This document shows positions 11,041 through 20,424 of a DNA stretch of 64,000 nucleotides, in pieces. The stretch is taken from NCBI GenBank assembly GCA_963995505.1, contig OZ023183.1, positions 19,402,671 to 19,466,670 of the forward strand, in the 5' to 3' direction. The stretch comes from Hypericum androsaemum. Lineage: Eukaryota; Streptophyta; Magnoliopsida; Malpighiales; Hypericaceae. The position numbers and the translations under genes were made by a program. How positions within the stretch are numbered: the stretch's first letter is position 1; each line of letters opens with the position of its first letter. Below the pieces are notes generated by a model. That model ran no database searches. It was not told where the DNA came from and worked only from the letters and a program-made list of their open reading frames with translations.

Positions 11041-11090
11041 AGGACTCAAACACACATTTAATTAGAAGTCTTTCTGAAGAAAAGAGTAAA

Positions 11091-11621
11091 ATGGGGAAAT
11101 ATCTATGCCTTTGCTTTTTTCAAATGGCAACATTGTTACTTGTGACTATTAGCGATACAGCATTAGCCAACAGGAATGGCGACAATTTTGCCTTATATAA
11201 AAAATCTACTGTTGTTCTTAACAACGCTCTTGGTTATAATCGATGGCTCACGATACATTACAAATCTAGGGATGATGATTTAGGCGTTCATATTCTTACA
11301 CCCGAAGGGCCTCAATCAAATTATTCATTCAGTTTTCATCCAAGTATATGCCAGTGCACATTATTCCATTGCAGTTTTACATGGATAGAGAAAGATTAGC
11401 ATGAAGTCAACCATACGGTAACACAAAGTTGCACACCTTTTTACTTTCAAGCAGACTATGATAGATGTGCCAAGCATATATGTTCTTGGGACGTTAGACC
11501 TATTGGGATTTGTACATCCAACTTTTCACCGGATAATTGTCGCCGTTGGGGAAAGTTGTGCAGATTTAAATCGATACAAGAAGCGACATGGTCACTTTTA
11601 TTTCATCTTCTTGGTGTGTAA
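11091..11621 (+). pseudogene. S-protein homolog (self-incompatibility S1 family), interrupted by one in-frame TAG
   Basis: The frame starts with a signal peptide (MGKYLCLCFFQMATLLLVT, cleavage likely after ALA near residue 26). S1-family sequence follows: STVVLNNALGYNRW, then YKSRDDDLGVHILTPEG, YSFSFHPSICQCTLFHC and FTWIEKD. A TAG at 11397-11399 ends this 102-residue product. The same frame then stays open for 73 codons (HEVNHTVTQSC, CSWDVRPIGIC, FSPDNCRRWG) to TAA at 11619-11621, giving the usual S1 C-terminal half with its cysteines. The sister copy at 13777 has a serine codon (TCT) at this site, so TAG is the derived state. S1-type proteins are small secreted ligands; incompatibility function is known only in Papaver, so no role is inferred here. 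Loss of function is likely unless readthrough occurs. Confidence 0.85.
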
Positions 11622-11753
11622 TAAATAAAAAAGACATACATGAAGCTATCATGTCTTTAATGATGATCTTATTATTGTTACCACATACTAAATTCATTTA
11701 TATTTTATATATTTTTGATTGAAATGTTGTCAACAGTAAATATTAAAGGGCAA

Positions 11754-12120
11754 ATTAGTGTGATATCCCACGTGTTTGACTAAATCGACGATTTTGTCCC
11801 CGTATTTCAAAAATTATTCTCCCGTCCTCATCTTTGTTTTTGTTATACTCTCAGGTTCCTTGCTAAGATCAGCGATTAATTTTTTTCGTATTTGCCATTG
11901 AAATGACAAAAATACTTTTCAAAAACACAAGTTCATCCCCTTCCTCTCGATCTTTTCTTTCCCGGTCAACCCGGACAAAAATTCCGTTCACCAAAAATCT
12001 CAGAAATTCTCCCAAATCTAAATTAAGCACAATTAATCACAAAAACCTACCGACTCAAGCAACCAGAAATTCAAGAATGGCGAGGAACGCCCAAGAATGG
12101 AGAGGCTTCTAAATCGTTTT
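11754..12120. mobile_element. One end of a family A TIR element (copy 2)
   Basis: GGGCAAATTAGTGTGATATC at 11754 is followed by the family layout seen at 3291 and 33611: a TTTGTCCCCGTATTT-type block, TTATACTCTCAGGTTCC and a TTGCCATTGAAATGAC-type block. No matching inverted end is found nearby, so this copy is truncated or its right end has been lost. Confidence 0.6.
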
Positions 12121-12338
12121 TTGAACCACCGGAGAGACGGACGGAGAGTAACGTCTCCGGTACGGTACAACTGACCCGTCGGCAACGTCTTCATCCTAGG
12201 CACGCCGACTTCCTTCATCTCGTCGTCCACCCTGTCGGTCCCTTCATCCTCCTCGCCGGCAACATCTTCGGGCTCACACAGCTTCAAAACCACCCCATGG
12301 CCGTCGTCGGTCCGGCAACGCTCGTTGGTTCTTGTCAA
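12033..12338 (-). other. Unrecognised GC-rich 101-codon frame inside the family A copy
   Basis: The minus-strand frame is acidic then basic (GEEDEGTDRVDDEMKEVG, followed by RMKTLPTGQLYRTGDVTLRP). Its codon composition is host-like and GC-rich, in contrast to the AT-rich element ends. Position inside a TIR-type element suggests a captured gene fragment. I do not recognise the donor. Confidence 0.35.
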
Positions 12339-12569
12339 TTCAATGAAAAGAAGAGAGAGAGAGAGAGAGAGAGATGGCTTGCTCTGCGACTAGTTCAGCG
12401 CCCACTCCCTCGGCTCCCTCGTCGTTAGAGCCGCCGTGGGTTTCAATGAAAAGATTATGCAGCGAACTTGTTAGAAAAGAGTGGAAAGGATAATCTTTCC
12501 ATTGAAACCCACGGCGGCTCTAACGACGAGGGAGCCGAGGGAGTGGGCGCTGAACTAGTCGCAGAGCAA

Positions 12570-12609
<40 letters not shown>

Positions 12610-12621
12610 TTTCATTGAATT
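12337..12621. repeat. Near-perfect long hairpin (122/131-bp arms, 32-nt loop)
   Basis: Positions 12337-12458 and 12491-12621 are reverse complements. Both contain the GC-rich block GCGCCCACTCCCTCGGCTCC or its complement, the CCGCCGTGGGTTTCAATG end next to the loop, and a GA/CT dinucleotide tract of different length in each arm. Only a base or so differs apart from the (GA)n length, so the duplication is recent. A transcript through this site would fold into a long double-stranded RNA. Confidence 0.92.
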
Positions 12622-13776
12622 CAGGAAGGAAGGTAGAAGAAAGAGAGAGTTACTTGGGAGAGAAGAAATGATAGTGGAAGGGAATATTCAATATATTGAT
12701 GATATCCCGCTAAGCAATCGATTACATACTTAGAAGAAATTATGCTTGGTGTCTTTATTAAACTTATCATTGATAAATTAGTAGATACATACTAAATCAT
12801 CAAGTTACTGATGGAGCACAACATATCATGCTCTAAGGTACGGGACAATTTTATTTCCACCACTTGCTGACATTTCCTTAACCTATAAATTCGCCAACCA
12901 CGAGTTCGGTGTTTTAACCATTTAGTCGAATTTAATGTTATAGCCTTATCACTGCCACTAACGATGAATGCCCCATTAGCCATTACTAATTTAAGATTTG
13001 GCTAAAAGTATAATTTTACCTTTATTTGTTTACAAAAAATAATTATATAATAATAAATCTTTACCTTTCAAATCTTGGAGGTCCAAGGTTCAAACATTGG
13101 CAATGTCATGGTGTAAAAATTTTCCTTTCAAAAAAAAATAATTATTATATAATAAATCTTTAATTGGATAATCATATAAGGTATATGAAAATAAAAATGA
13201 CAATAAGTTTCATTTAAGGAAATATTTCATTCCTAAGATGACAACTGATTACAAATTATAAGTCTCTGTAATGTAAGAAGAGACCGAATTGAGAATTAAG
13301 AAAAGTTCATGGATCAAATTGTAATAAGGCTCTATAAACCGCGACAACTTGGGGTACTACTGGAAATGTAGAGGCATTACTGACTTTGATATCAAATCCT
13401 ATAGGAATATTTGTTTCTTCCTTCTATCTTTCTTCTTCCTCTTCTATTTCTCCCCTTTTCTCTAATTCTTGTTCTTGAAATCCTAATCGTTCGATTAGGT
13501 ACATTACAGTCTCATCTTTTTAATCAATGAGACCTTTTTCCGTTGACCAGTCAAATGTAACGGTCATACATTAAGATGTTTCCAATTAAAGTGTAAGAAG
13601 AATTATAAGAGACAAAAATATGAGGTTTATGCGTCCTTATATTATCCCAAAATGGCATATAGAATATGTTACAAATATGGTATCTATCTATCAGACCTCA
13701 CTTTGAAAATATATATATAAGAGCCAAGGACTAAAACACACAAATATCTTGAAGTGTTTCTCTAAAAACGAGTAAA

Positions 13777-14314
13777 ATGGGTAAATATTTATGCCTTTTC
13801 TTATTTCAAATGGCAACATTGTTGTTCCTGACTATTAGCGACACAGCAATAGCCTGTAGGACTGGATGGTGCAATCTTGCATGGTGTGCAAAATCTACGG
13901 TTGTTCTCAACAACGATCTTGGCTATGGTTGATGGTTCACGGTATATTGCAGATCTAGCGATGATGACTTGGACGTTCATATTCTGACACCCGAAAGACC
14001 CAAGTCAACTTATTCATTCAGTTTTCGTCCAAATATCTGCCAGTGCACATTATTCCATTGTAACTTTACCTGGATAGAGAAAGATTCTCATCAAGTTAAC
14101 CACACGGTGACCGAAAGTTGAACACCTTTTTACTTTCAAGCTGACTATGATACATGTCCGTCCCGAGCATAGATGTTCTTGGGAAGTTAGGCCTATTGGG
14201 ATTTGTACATCCAAAATTTCACCGGATAATTGTCGTCGTTGGGGAAAATCATGCATCTTTGAATCGGAACAAGAAGCGACATAGTCACTTTTATTTCATC
14301 TTCTTGGTGCGTAA
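13777..14314 (+). pseudogene. Second S-protein homolog, pseudogene with several disruptions
   Basis: This is the tandem sister of the 11091 gene: MGKYLCLFLFQMATLLFLT signal peptide, STVVLNNDLGYG, DDDLDVHILTPE, YSFSFRPNICQCTLFHC, FTWIEKDSHQVNHTVT. A TGA at 13930-13932 replaces the Asn-Arg region before the conserved Trp. A second TGA follows the NHTVTES segment, replacing a cysteine codon. A small insertion near 14157 shifts the frame. The frame in the first half otherwise matches copy 1 closely, and the 3' flank after TAA is also shared. Expression as a full protein is not possible. Confidence 0.88.
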
Positions 14315-14329
14315 TAAATAAAGAAGACA

Positions 14330-15855
14330 TATATGCAGCAATTATGTCTTTAATGATGATCTTATTATTATTACCACATACTTTTTCATGTACTTTTTGT
14401 TATATTTTTGTTATTGAAATATTTTCAACCAAAAATATTAAATTTGACTTTTCGATAATGTAAGAAAATTTTAACTATTCAGTAGAAACAATAAATAAAA
14501 TTTAATTTGGTAATTAAATATTATCATGGTCAAAATAGGTAGAAAATTTAATGTTAAAATTTAATAACTTCTATGTCATAATAACTAAACTTTTTCAGAA
14601 ACTTTTATTGATAATTTCAAGCCCATTTTTTGCATAAATTAATTTTTTTAATAAATATATTTTTTTTACATACTTTTATGAATTCAAAAAATATTTAAGA
14701 TATTAGCTTGTGCTAGACTTGTTTGCTTGATAAATTTTACATCATCATTCTTCTTCTCAATTATCTTTAAATAATTTTTGTGATTGTCGTCTTGTTATAA
14801 GAAAATATATCAATTGAGTATATCATTTGAATAATACTATTTTTAGGTGACTTGAGTATACGCAAGTAATTTTTTGGTGTTTACGTATTGCTCAAAATTT
14901 TAATTTTAATATATTGTGAAAAAATATAAAATTCTCTAAAGTGATATTTTTCTCTGATCTCAATGATATTAGATAGGTTTTATTGTATATCTTTAGTCAT
15001 TACTACCAAATTTGGATCGTCAAATATTATTTCGAGTATATAATGTGTAGCAAATTTAAAAAGTTGACATGACCGGGATTAATGGAAGTTCATATATTGA
15101 GACTGTAACGTTGGTAATTGTAAGTCTATTAGATTTGATTATAGGTGTCAAAAATATATTAATTTATTATTTAAAGTTTTTAGATAAGCAAAGTTTATTT
15201 ATGGTATTATTTACATCTTAACTAGTATAAAATTCCCTCTTTCTAGAAAAAAATTGCCAGGTTTGTCAAAACTATACCGCAGTAAAATTCGGTGAAAAAA
15301 AACCACAGTAGAGAAAAAATATTCCCTCTTAAATTTTGTTGTTTAATATCTTGGACTAATTACCCCTTAAAAAGTAATGTTAAAAGATCATTAATTACTA
15401 ATAAAATGAATGTAGCAGTGGTTTGCTCGAAATCTACATTCTTTACGTGATCTAGGATGTGTGATATTTATATGCCATTCCGACGTTGAAAGTGATGACG
15501 ACGTGAGATTTGGCAAATCGTAATGTATAATATGATCCGAGACAAGGTTTTTCGACATACAATTCAAATTGCAATCACATTTAGCCGATAATTTAGTGCA
15601 AATGGGCATTATTCCTATGGGTATATTTATATATAGAGTATTTCTGGACAACGCCAGAAAATGTAGAGGGGGGTCTTAATCAATTTGGCCGGTTGAATTT
15701 TCGAAAAATTTTATATTAGTTTTTTCAATACCACTAATTTTTCTATAAACTTTAGAGAGAGTCAACATTGTAGAATATAAAATCATAACGATTACATATC
15801 GTTGAATAATAAGAAAATAAAATCAGTCAAGCCTCCCAACAGACATTTAATAATT
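14330..15855. other. AT-rich spacer, no gene
   Basis: No protein or RNA gene is recognised. An 86-codon minus-strand frame at 15391-15651 has no familiar features and unremarkable composition. Confidence 0.5.
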
Positions 15856-15856
15856 T

Positions 15857-15991
15857 CCCATATTTTTTTTTGGTGAAAATATATTTTTTCACCAAAAAAT
15901 ATGGGTAAAATAGTGATAGATCCTTATTATTACTATCATATAAATATCATATAATTTCCCATATTTTCCCATATTACTATCATATAAATAT
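15857..15991. repeat. Palindrome and partial duplicate of the adjacent element's left end
   Basis: CCCATATTTTTTTTTGGTGA and its inverted partner ending at about 15904 form a hairpin of about 48 bp. ATGGGTAAAATAGTGATAGA with the following bases at about 15900 is repeated at 15991, so roughly 90 bp including the first bases of the next element are tandemly doubled. Confidence 0.75.
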
Positions 15992-17687
15992 GGGTAAAAT
16001 AGTGATAGATCCTTATTATTTAAAGAAATTGATTAATAAGGACATGTTAGTATTGATTAGTCCCTGATATTTTTTAAAATCAATTGATTAATTCCTATAC
16101 CATATTCCGGTCACTTTTCTGGTGAAATATTTTTTAAAGTACCAAAAATACCCTTGAGTTTATCCAAATACTACAAGATTGCCATTTAAATTAAAAAGTA
16201 ATTTTGGAATTAGATCGATCCACAACTAGATTCCATGAACGAAATAATTAATCCGAGAGAAGGAAATCGAAGATCTCAGCCCTAAAAATCTTAGCTAGAT
16301 CCTAATTAAACAATCAAAAAATTATACGAACCCATCAAAAATCAAAGAAAGAAGGGCCCCGGTCGTCCCAAATTCTGGAAGTCGGGTACTCTTCAAAGTC
16401 GCCTCCCAGACCCCATCCGCGAGCCGCCTGGTGGGTAGATCTGAATCCATGCAATCCGGCGTCTTCGTGGCGCGACGACCGACGACCCGAACCTGGTCCG
16501 ACCCCTGGCCCCATCAAAGTGTCGTAGAGACTAGAGCCCCCCCACCGCCGCTGTTAGGGTCATCGGGGGTTGATGATAAAACGGTGCCGCACCGGCCAGT
16601 GTTGGGAAAACACCGACTTCCTGTGGACCCATATAACGCAACGGACAACTCAAGCACGAACAAGTACGAACACAATTAAGCACGAACTACAAACACAAAG
16701 AAAAGCACAAAAGGAGGGACACAAAATTTGTTCACCCGGTTCGATCCTCAACGATCTACGTTCGGGGGCGTCCAAGTCAGGAAAGATTCCACCATATCAC
16801 ACACACACACGTGGAGCTTCACTCGCTCACTACAATGGATGTCACACTTTGGCTCACTCTTTCTCTCCTCTTCTCACTTTTCTCTCTTTTCACTTTTGGA
16901 GAGCTTTGGCAATGGCAACCACCACCATTCAATGAGGCAAGGGTGTATTTATAGAGGCACCCTATATTTTAGGTCATTTGGGGCGAGTAGGGGCAAACTT
17001 GTCCAACTTCGGCAACCTTTTCTAGCTGAACTGGCGACCGCCAATTAACTGGTGATCACCAGTGGCCTCACGCAGAAGTTCTGGAACTCGTCACTAGCAG
17101 TCGCTAGTTGACTTGCGACCACAAGTCCCAACTAGCGGCCGCTAGTTGGCTGGCGCTCTCCAGCCCTTCAGCAGCCCGACTTCGTGTACCGTTTTGCCTC
17201 AACTTCGTCTTCACTCGACTCCGTCACTCGAACCCGATCGCCACCTCGATCAACCTCAAGGCTCTTCACTCGAGCCAACCGAATACTTTACTCGTACTTA
17301 GACTCCATACCCAACAGCCAGGTCGATGATGCCTACTCCCAAGTCACATACACCTATCAGTATCGAGATGTCGACCAGCTTCCCTTTTTCTTCAAACTCT
17401 GAGATTGCTAAATAACCGGAATGACAAGGCTATCGAAGATTCAAAATCGAATGGAAGGTTTTTTATTAAATGGCAATCTTGTGGGTTTTTTTTTGAAGCA
17501 ATCTTGTAGATTTGGGATAAGCTTAAGGATACTTTTGGCATTTTAAGAACTATATTAACGGAAAGATGACCGGAATATGATATAGGAACTTATCGATTAA
17601 TTTTTAAAATATTAGAGACTAATCAATACTAAATTGTCCTTATTAATTAATTTTTTCAAATAACAGAGATCTATCACTATTTTCTCC
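15992..17687. mobile_element. Mutator-like TIR element (family C) with perfect 9-bp target duplication
   Basis: The ends GGGTAAAATAGTGATAGATC and (inverted) GGAGAAAATAGTGATAGATC start imperfect TIRs about 180 bp long. TATAAATAT flanks the element at 15983-15991 and 17688-17696, a perfect 9-bp duplication. There is no transposase. After removing the nested solo LTR (16600-17316), the interior is a GC-rich block (about 16350-16599 joined to 17322-17400) unlike the AT-rich ends, and so probably captured host sequence. The joined block is not recognised. Confidence 0.87.
16600..17316. mobile_element. Solo LTR (717 bp) with 5-bp target duplication
   Basis: The LTR starts TGTTGGG and ends CCCAACA, the standard TG...CA inverted terminal bases. 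It is flanked on both sides by GCCAG (16595-16599 and 17317-17321). A likely TATA box (GTATTTATAGAGG) lies near 16946. No internal retrotransposon sequence is present, so recombination between two LTRs removed it. The LTR sits inside the 15992-17687 element and is therefore the younger insertion. Confidence 0.9.
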
Positions 17688-17696
17688 TATAAATAT

Positions 17697-18636
17697 TTGT
17701 AATTTGATCGACGGTACAGTCCTTCATTTAAAAGAGAATATCTAGGCCCGTGTGTTTGGGTGTTAAGAAACCCAATGGGCCAAATCATGTCGGTGCGAAG
17801 ACATCCATGTGATTACTAAGGTGCTTATGTAGGTATTAATTTCATGAGAGATTTAAATTTTTTAGAAAATTTTGAATTCATCACAGTTTTTTCCAACAGG
17901 TACAATGAATGAAAAAAAATCATTCGAATAATTATTTTCTGAATAGGACACGTGAGTAAAGTGCATGTTTAATGAAGTTAGGGAGTGCATGTACTAGTCT
18001 CTGAATACCGGTTCGTTTTTAGAACAAAAGGAACACCCTTCCTTAATAAAAGCACCGAATTTAATAGTTGTTGGTTCATCAACGTGGTTGGCTGAATTTT
18101 TTTTTATTAAGTGGAAGGCCGTTTATACAATTCTCCTCCAACTACACCAATAAACAAACCCAATACATACGGATGAAATATCGATAGGAGTTGGATAACT
18201 GAATTAAATTTAATTAAAAATATCTTAAATTTAATTAAAAATATTTTGAATTCAAACCTTATAAATATGAAGACATCTATAGATCATAAAAAAACGCTCA
18301 CTAACAAAGGATGTTTTCTTCCCTTTTCTTTTGAACAGCGACGGTGATTTGTACTGGCCAGAGGGTCCCGGAATTTAGTGATCCTTTTAGACTTGCCGTG
18401 CATCCAAGTTGCTGTACAACACATTCTAAAAATAAATAAAAAAGTTGCTGTACAACAATAATGTACAACTTATGGGCCCCATTGAGATTACTAAAATCGC
18501 TTAATTTTGACTTTTACGTACACAAAATTTGACGAATCCCTAATTAATAGTGGACGCACAGACTGTCTACCATTATAATAATGAAAGCGACCCTACAACT
18601 CTGATAGGCTAGACAGCCTCCTCTCATTATTTTTTT
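17697..18636. other. AT-rich spacer, no gene
   Basis: No gene is supported. AATTTAATTAAAAATAT is tandemly doubled near 18205-18245, and AAAGTTGCTGTACAACA-type sequence is doubled near 18407-18450. Confidence 0.5.
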
Positions 18637-19099
18637 GGGAAAAGTACACAAAAGTACCCTGTAGTTACACTGATTATCACTTAGGTACCCTATAGTTTTT
18701 GAACTGTAAAAAAGGTCCAACTTATGCGAGCATTTTGACAGTGACTGGTCCATTGGTCCGGTTCAGAGATTTTTGGACAAACGGCGTTGCTTTGATGCCT
18801 ATGTGGAATGCCACGTGGCAGTGAGTTGCATTGTCATTGCTGACGTGGCAGTGATAAATTAACAATTAGTACCATATTACATAAAATGTGAACATTACAA
18901 TCCTTCCGGAAATGCAACTTAAAAAACAAATAAATTGAGTTAGCTGGACTCAAACCCGGGTCCTACGGCTGGAAAAATGACATCCTGATACCATATACAT
19001 GTTGTTTCTTTGCAGCATAAAATTAATATATAATGTTCTTATGGCCTATGGGTGCTTGGATAATTAACTCATTCCCTGCCGCAGCTTTCTTCTCCATGA

Positions 19100-19657
19100 T
19101 TATTTTAATTTTATTTTATTTTCCAAGCACGCCCAACTCTCAGTCATGTCGGCCCTCTGCCACCTCGCTTGACCTTCGTGTGCTTGTGCTTGATCTTCTT
19201 CGGCTTGGTGTACGTCTTCTTCTTCCTCTTCTTGGCGCTGCCGCGAGGAGCTTGACATCGTTGTCCTCGTCATCGGGAGGCAGCGAGGGGGGAGCTCCAG
19301 ATCTTTTGTGAGATCTTCTTCTTGAGGCGGCGGGGAAGGAAGGACAACCGCGTCGTAGGGCGGGGGGATGGCGGTGGTTGGGAGAGTGAGGATCAGATGC
19401 TGGCCGTTAGGGACGGCAGCGATGTTGACGGCGGAGGTAGAGGGGACGGCGATGGGTACGGGAAAGGGTACGGTGGAGGGGGAGGTGGGGCGGAGGTCTT
19501 CCTCGACATCGTCTTCGTCGTCCATGATCTCGGGGTCGTCTTCAAGGTCGTCATGGGACTGGGACGATCGATCGTTATCGTCAAGATCGAAGACGGCGTC
19601 GTGTTGCTGGGACTCCATGGGATTGGTGGGAGATTGAAGAGAGTGAGAGAGAGTCAA
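19100..19657 (-). CDS. Chimeric 185-codon frame inside the TIR element, function unknown
   Basis: The frame is open from an ATG at 19657, with a second in-frame ATG ([19 protein letters not shown]) 13 codons on. It is strongly acidic at first ([20 protein letters not shown]), then proline-rich, and ends in an E/Q-rich tail that is really the ubiquitin-S27a fragment read out of frame. The acidic part has host-like GC-rich codons but I do not recognise it. The fusion of two unrelated pieces within one transposon is typical of transduplicated chimeric frames. Whether it is transcribed cannot be seen; it may be non-functional. Confidence 0.4.
   Translation of the reverse strand: MTLSHSLQSPTNPMESQQHDAVFDLDDNDRSSQSHDDLEDDPEIMDDEDDVEEDLRPTSPSTVPFPVPIAVPSTSAVNIAAVPNGQHLILTLPTTAIPPPYDAVVLPSPPPQEEDLTKDLELPPRCLPMTRTTMSSSSRQRQEEEEEDVHQAEEDQAQAHEGQARWQRADMTESWACLENKIKLK
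19144..19248 (-). pseudogene. Captured fragment of ubiquitin-40S ribosomal protein S27a
   Basis: On the minus strand, in a different phase from the surrounding frame, the sequence reads PRGS, then [19 protein letters not shown], then TKVK, followed by an unrelated tail and a TGA at 19144-19146. This is the junction of ubiquitin (normally LRGG) with the basic N-terminus of S27a (AKKRKKKxYTxPKKxKHKxKKVK in plants). The zinc-finger part of S27a and nearly all of ubiquitin are missing. It lies between the TIRs of the 18637-19946 element, so it was captured. It cannot supply ubiquitin or a ribosomal protein. Confidence 0.85.
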
Positions 19658-19955
19658 TTAGGTAAACAAATTTATATAGGATTTTTTGAAAAGTAATAAA
19701 CAAATTTAGTACAAATTTGGTAATTTACCCACCGCCACGTCAATATCAAGTAATCCTAGTCTAAGCCACGTGGCAGTCCACGTCGGCTATAAAACAATGT
19801 TGTTTGCCGAAAAAACTCAAATCGGACCTCAGGACCGGTCCGTGACAAAATTCGTGAATAAATTGGACCGGTTTTACGGTTCAAAAATCATAGAGTACCC
19901 AAGTGATAATCGATGAAACCACATTATACTTTTGTATACTTTTCCCTTTTTTTTT

Positions 19956-20424
19956 AATATCGGAAGTACAGTTCTTTCAATAATGTAAAGCTTGACCCAA
20001 GATTCCGTTAAATGAATCTAAGTTTCTTACGACTCAAACCAAATATGAAATTTGCCAATCGAAAAGGAAGAAGATGAAGAATAGATACATTACCGAGAAA
20101 CCCCACTTCCCAGAATCAGCCATTGACGAAGCAAAGTTCACAAGAAGGGCCGGTGAAGAGGTCTCAGGTCAGAGGTTTAAGTTTTACACATATATAATAT
20201 CTACAGAAGCTATCCTAGGGGAGGAAGTTTTGAGTAAGACCCTCTCTTAGTGCTCAAAACAAAAGCAGGGGGCTAATTAGTATTACGGAGTTGATCCACA
20301 TGCATCGGGAAGACGGATGACATATTACAGGTAGGGAAGGGGGGACATCCAGGTACGGTGGTAGTGTATCGGTTAGCGTTTGAGAATTAACACTCAGGCT
20401 GAACATCCGAGGACAGACGTCGGG
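19956..20424. other. Spacer and probable 3' UTR of the AFR gene
   Basis: No gene is supported. The part next to 20425 lies downstream of the minus-strand AFR stop codon and is likely to include its 3' untranslated region. Confidence 0.5.

Larger units (their letters stand above)
18637..19946. mobile_element. Pack-MULE-like TIR element (family B, copy 2) carrying host gene fragments
   Basis: The ends GGGAAAAGTACACAAAAGTA and (inverted) GGGAAAAGTATACAAAAGTA begin long TIRs of about 200 bp. Both TIRs contain a GGTACCCTATAGTTTTTGAA-type block and CCACGTGGCAGT. The flanks TATTTTTTT (18628-18636) and TTTTTTTTT (19947-19955) match in 8 of 9 positions and could be a 9-bp duplication. The first TIR bases match the 9272-9849 element. 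The GC-rich interior (19100-19660) reads on the minus strand as a 185-codon frame plus a ubiquitin-S27a fragment. No transposase is present. Confidence 0.8.

Noticed and set aside
18900..19010. tRNA-like B box (GGACCCGGGTTTGAGTCC on the minus strand) with a GGTATCAGGATG-type upstream motif
   Set aside because: No cloverleaf can be drawn; the acceptor and D arms are missing, so at most it is a SINE or pseudo-tRNA trace.
19322..19696. Gly-rich 124-codon plus-strand frame
   Set aside because: Antisense to the chimeric acidic frame in the TIR element; composition is explained by Pro/Asp codons on the other strand.
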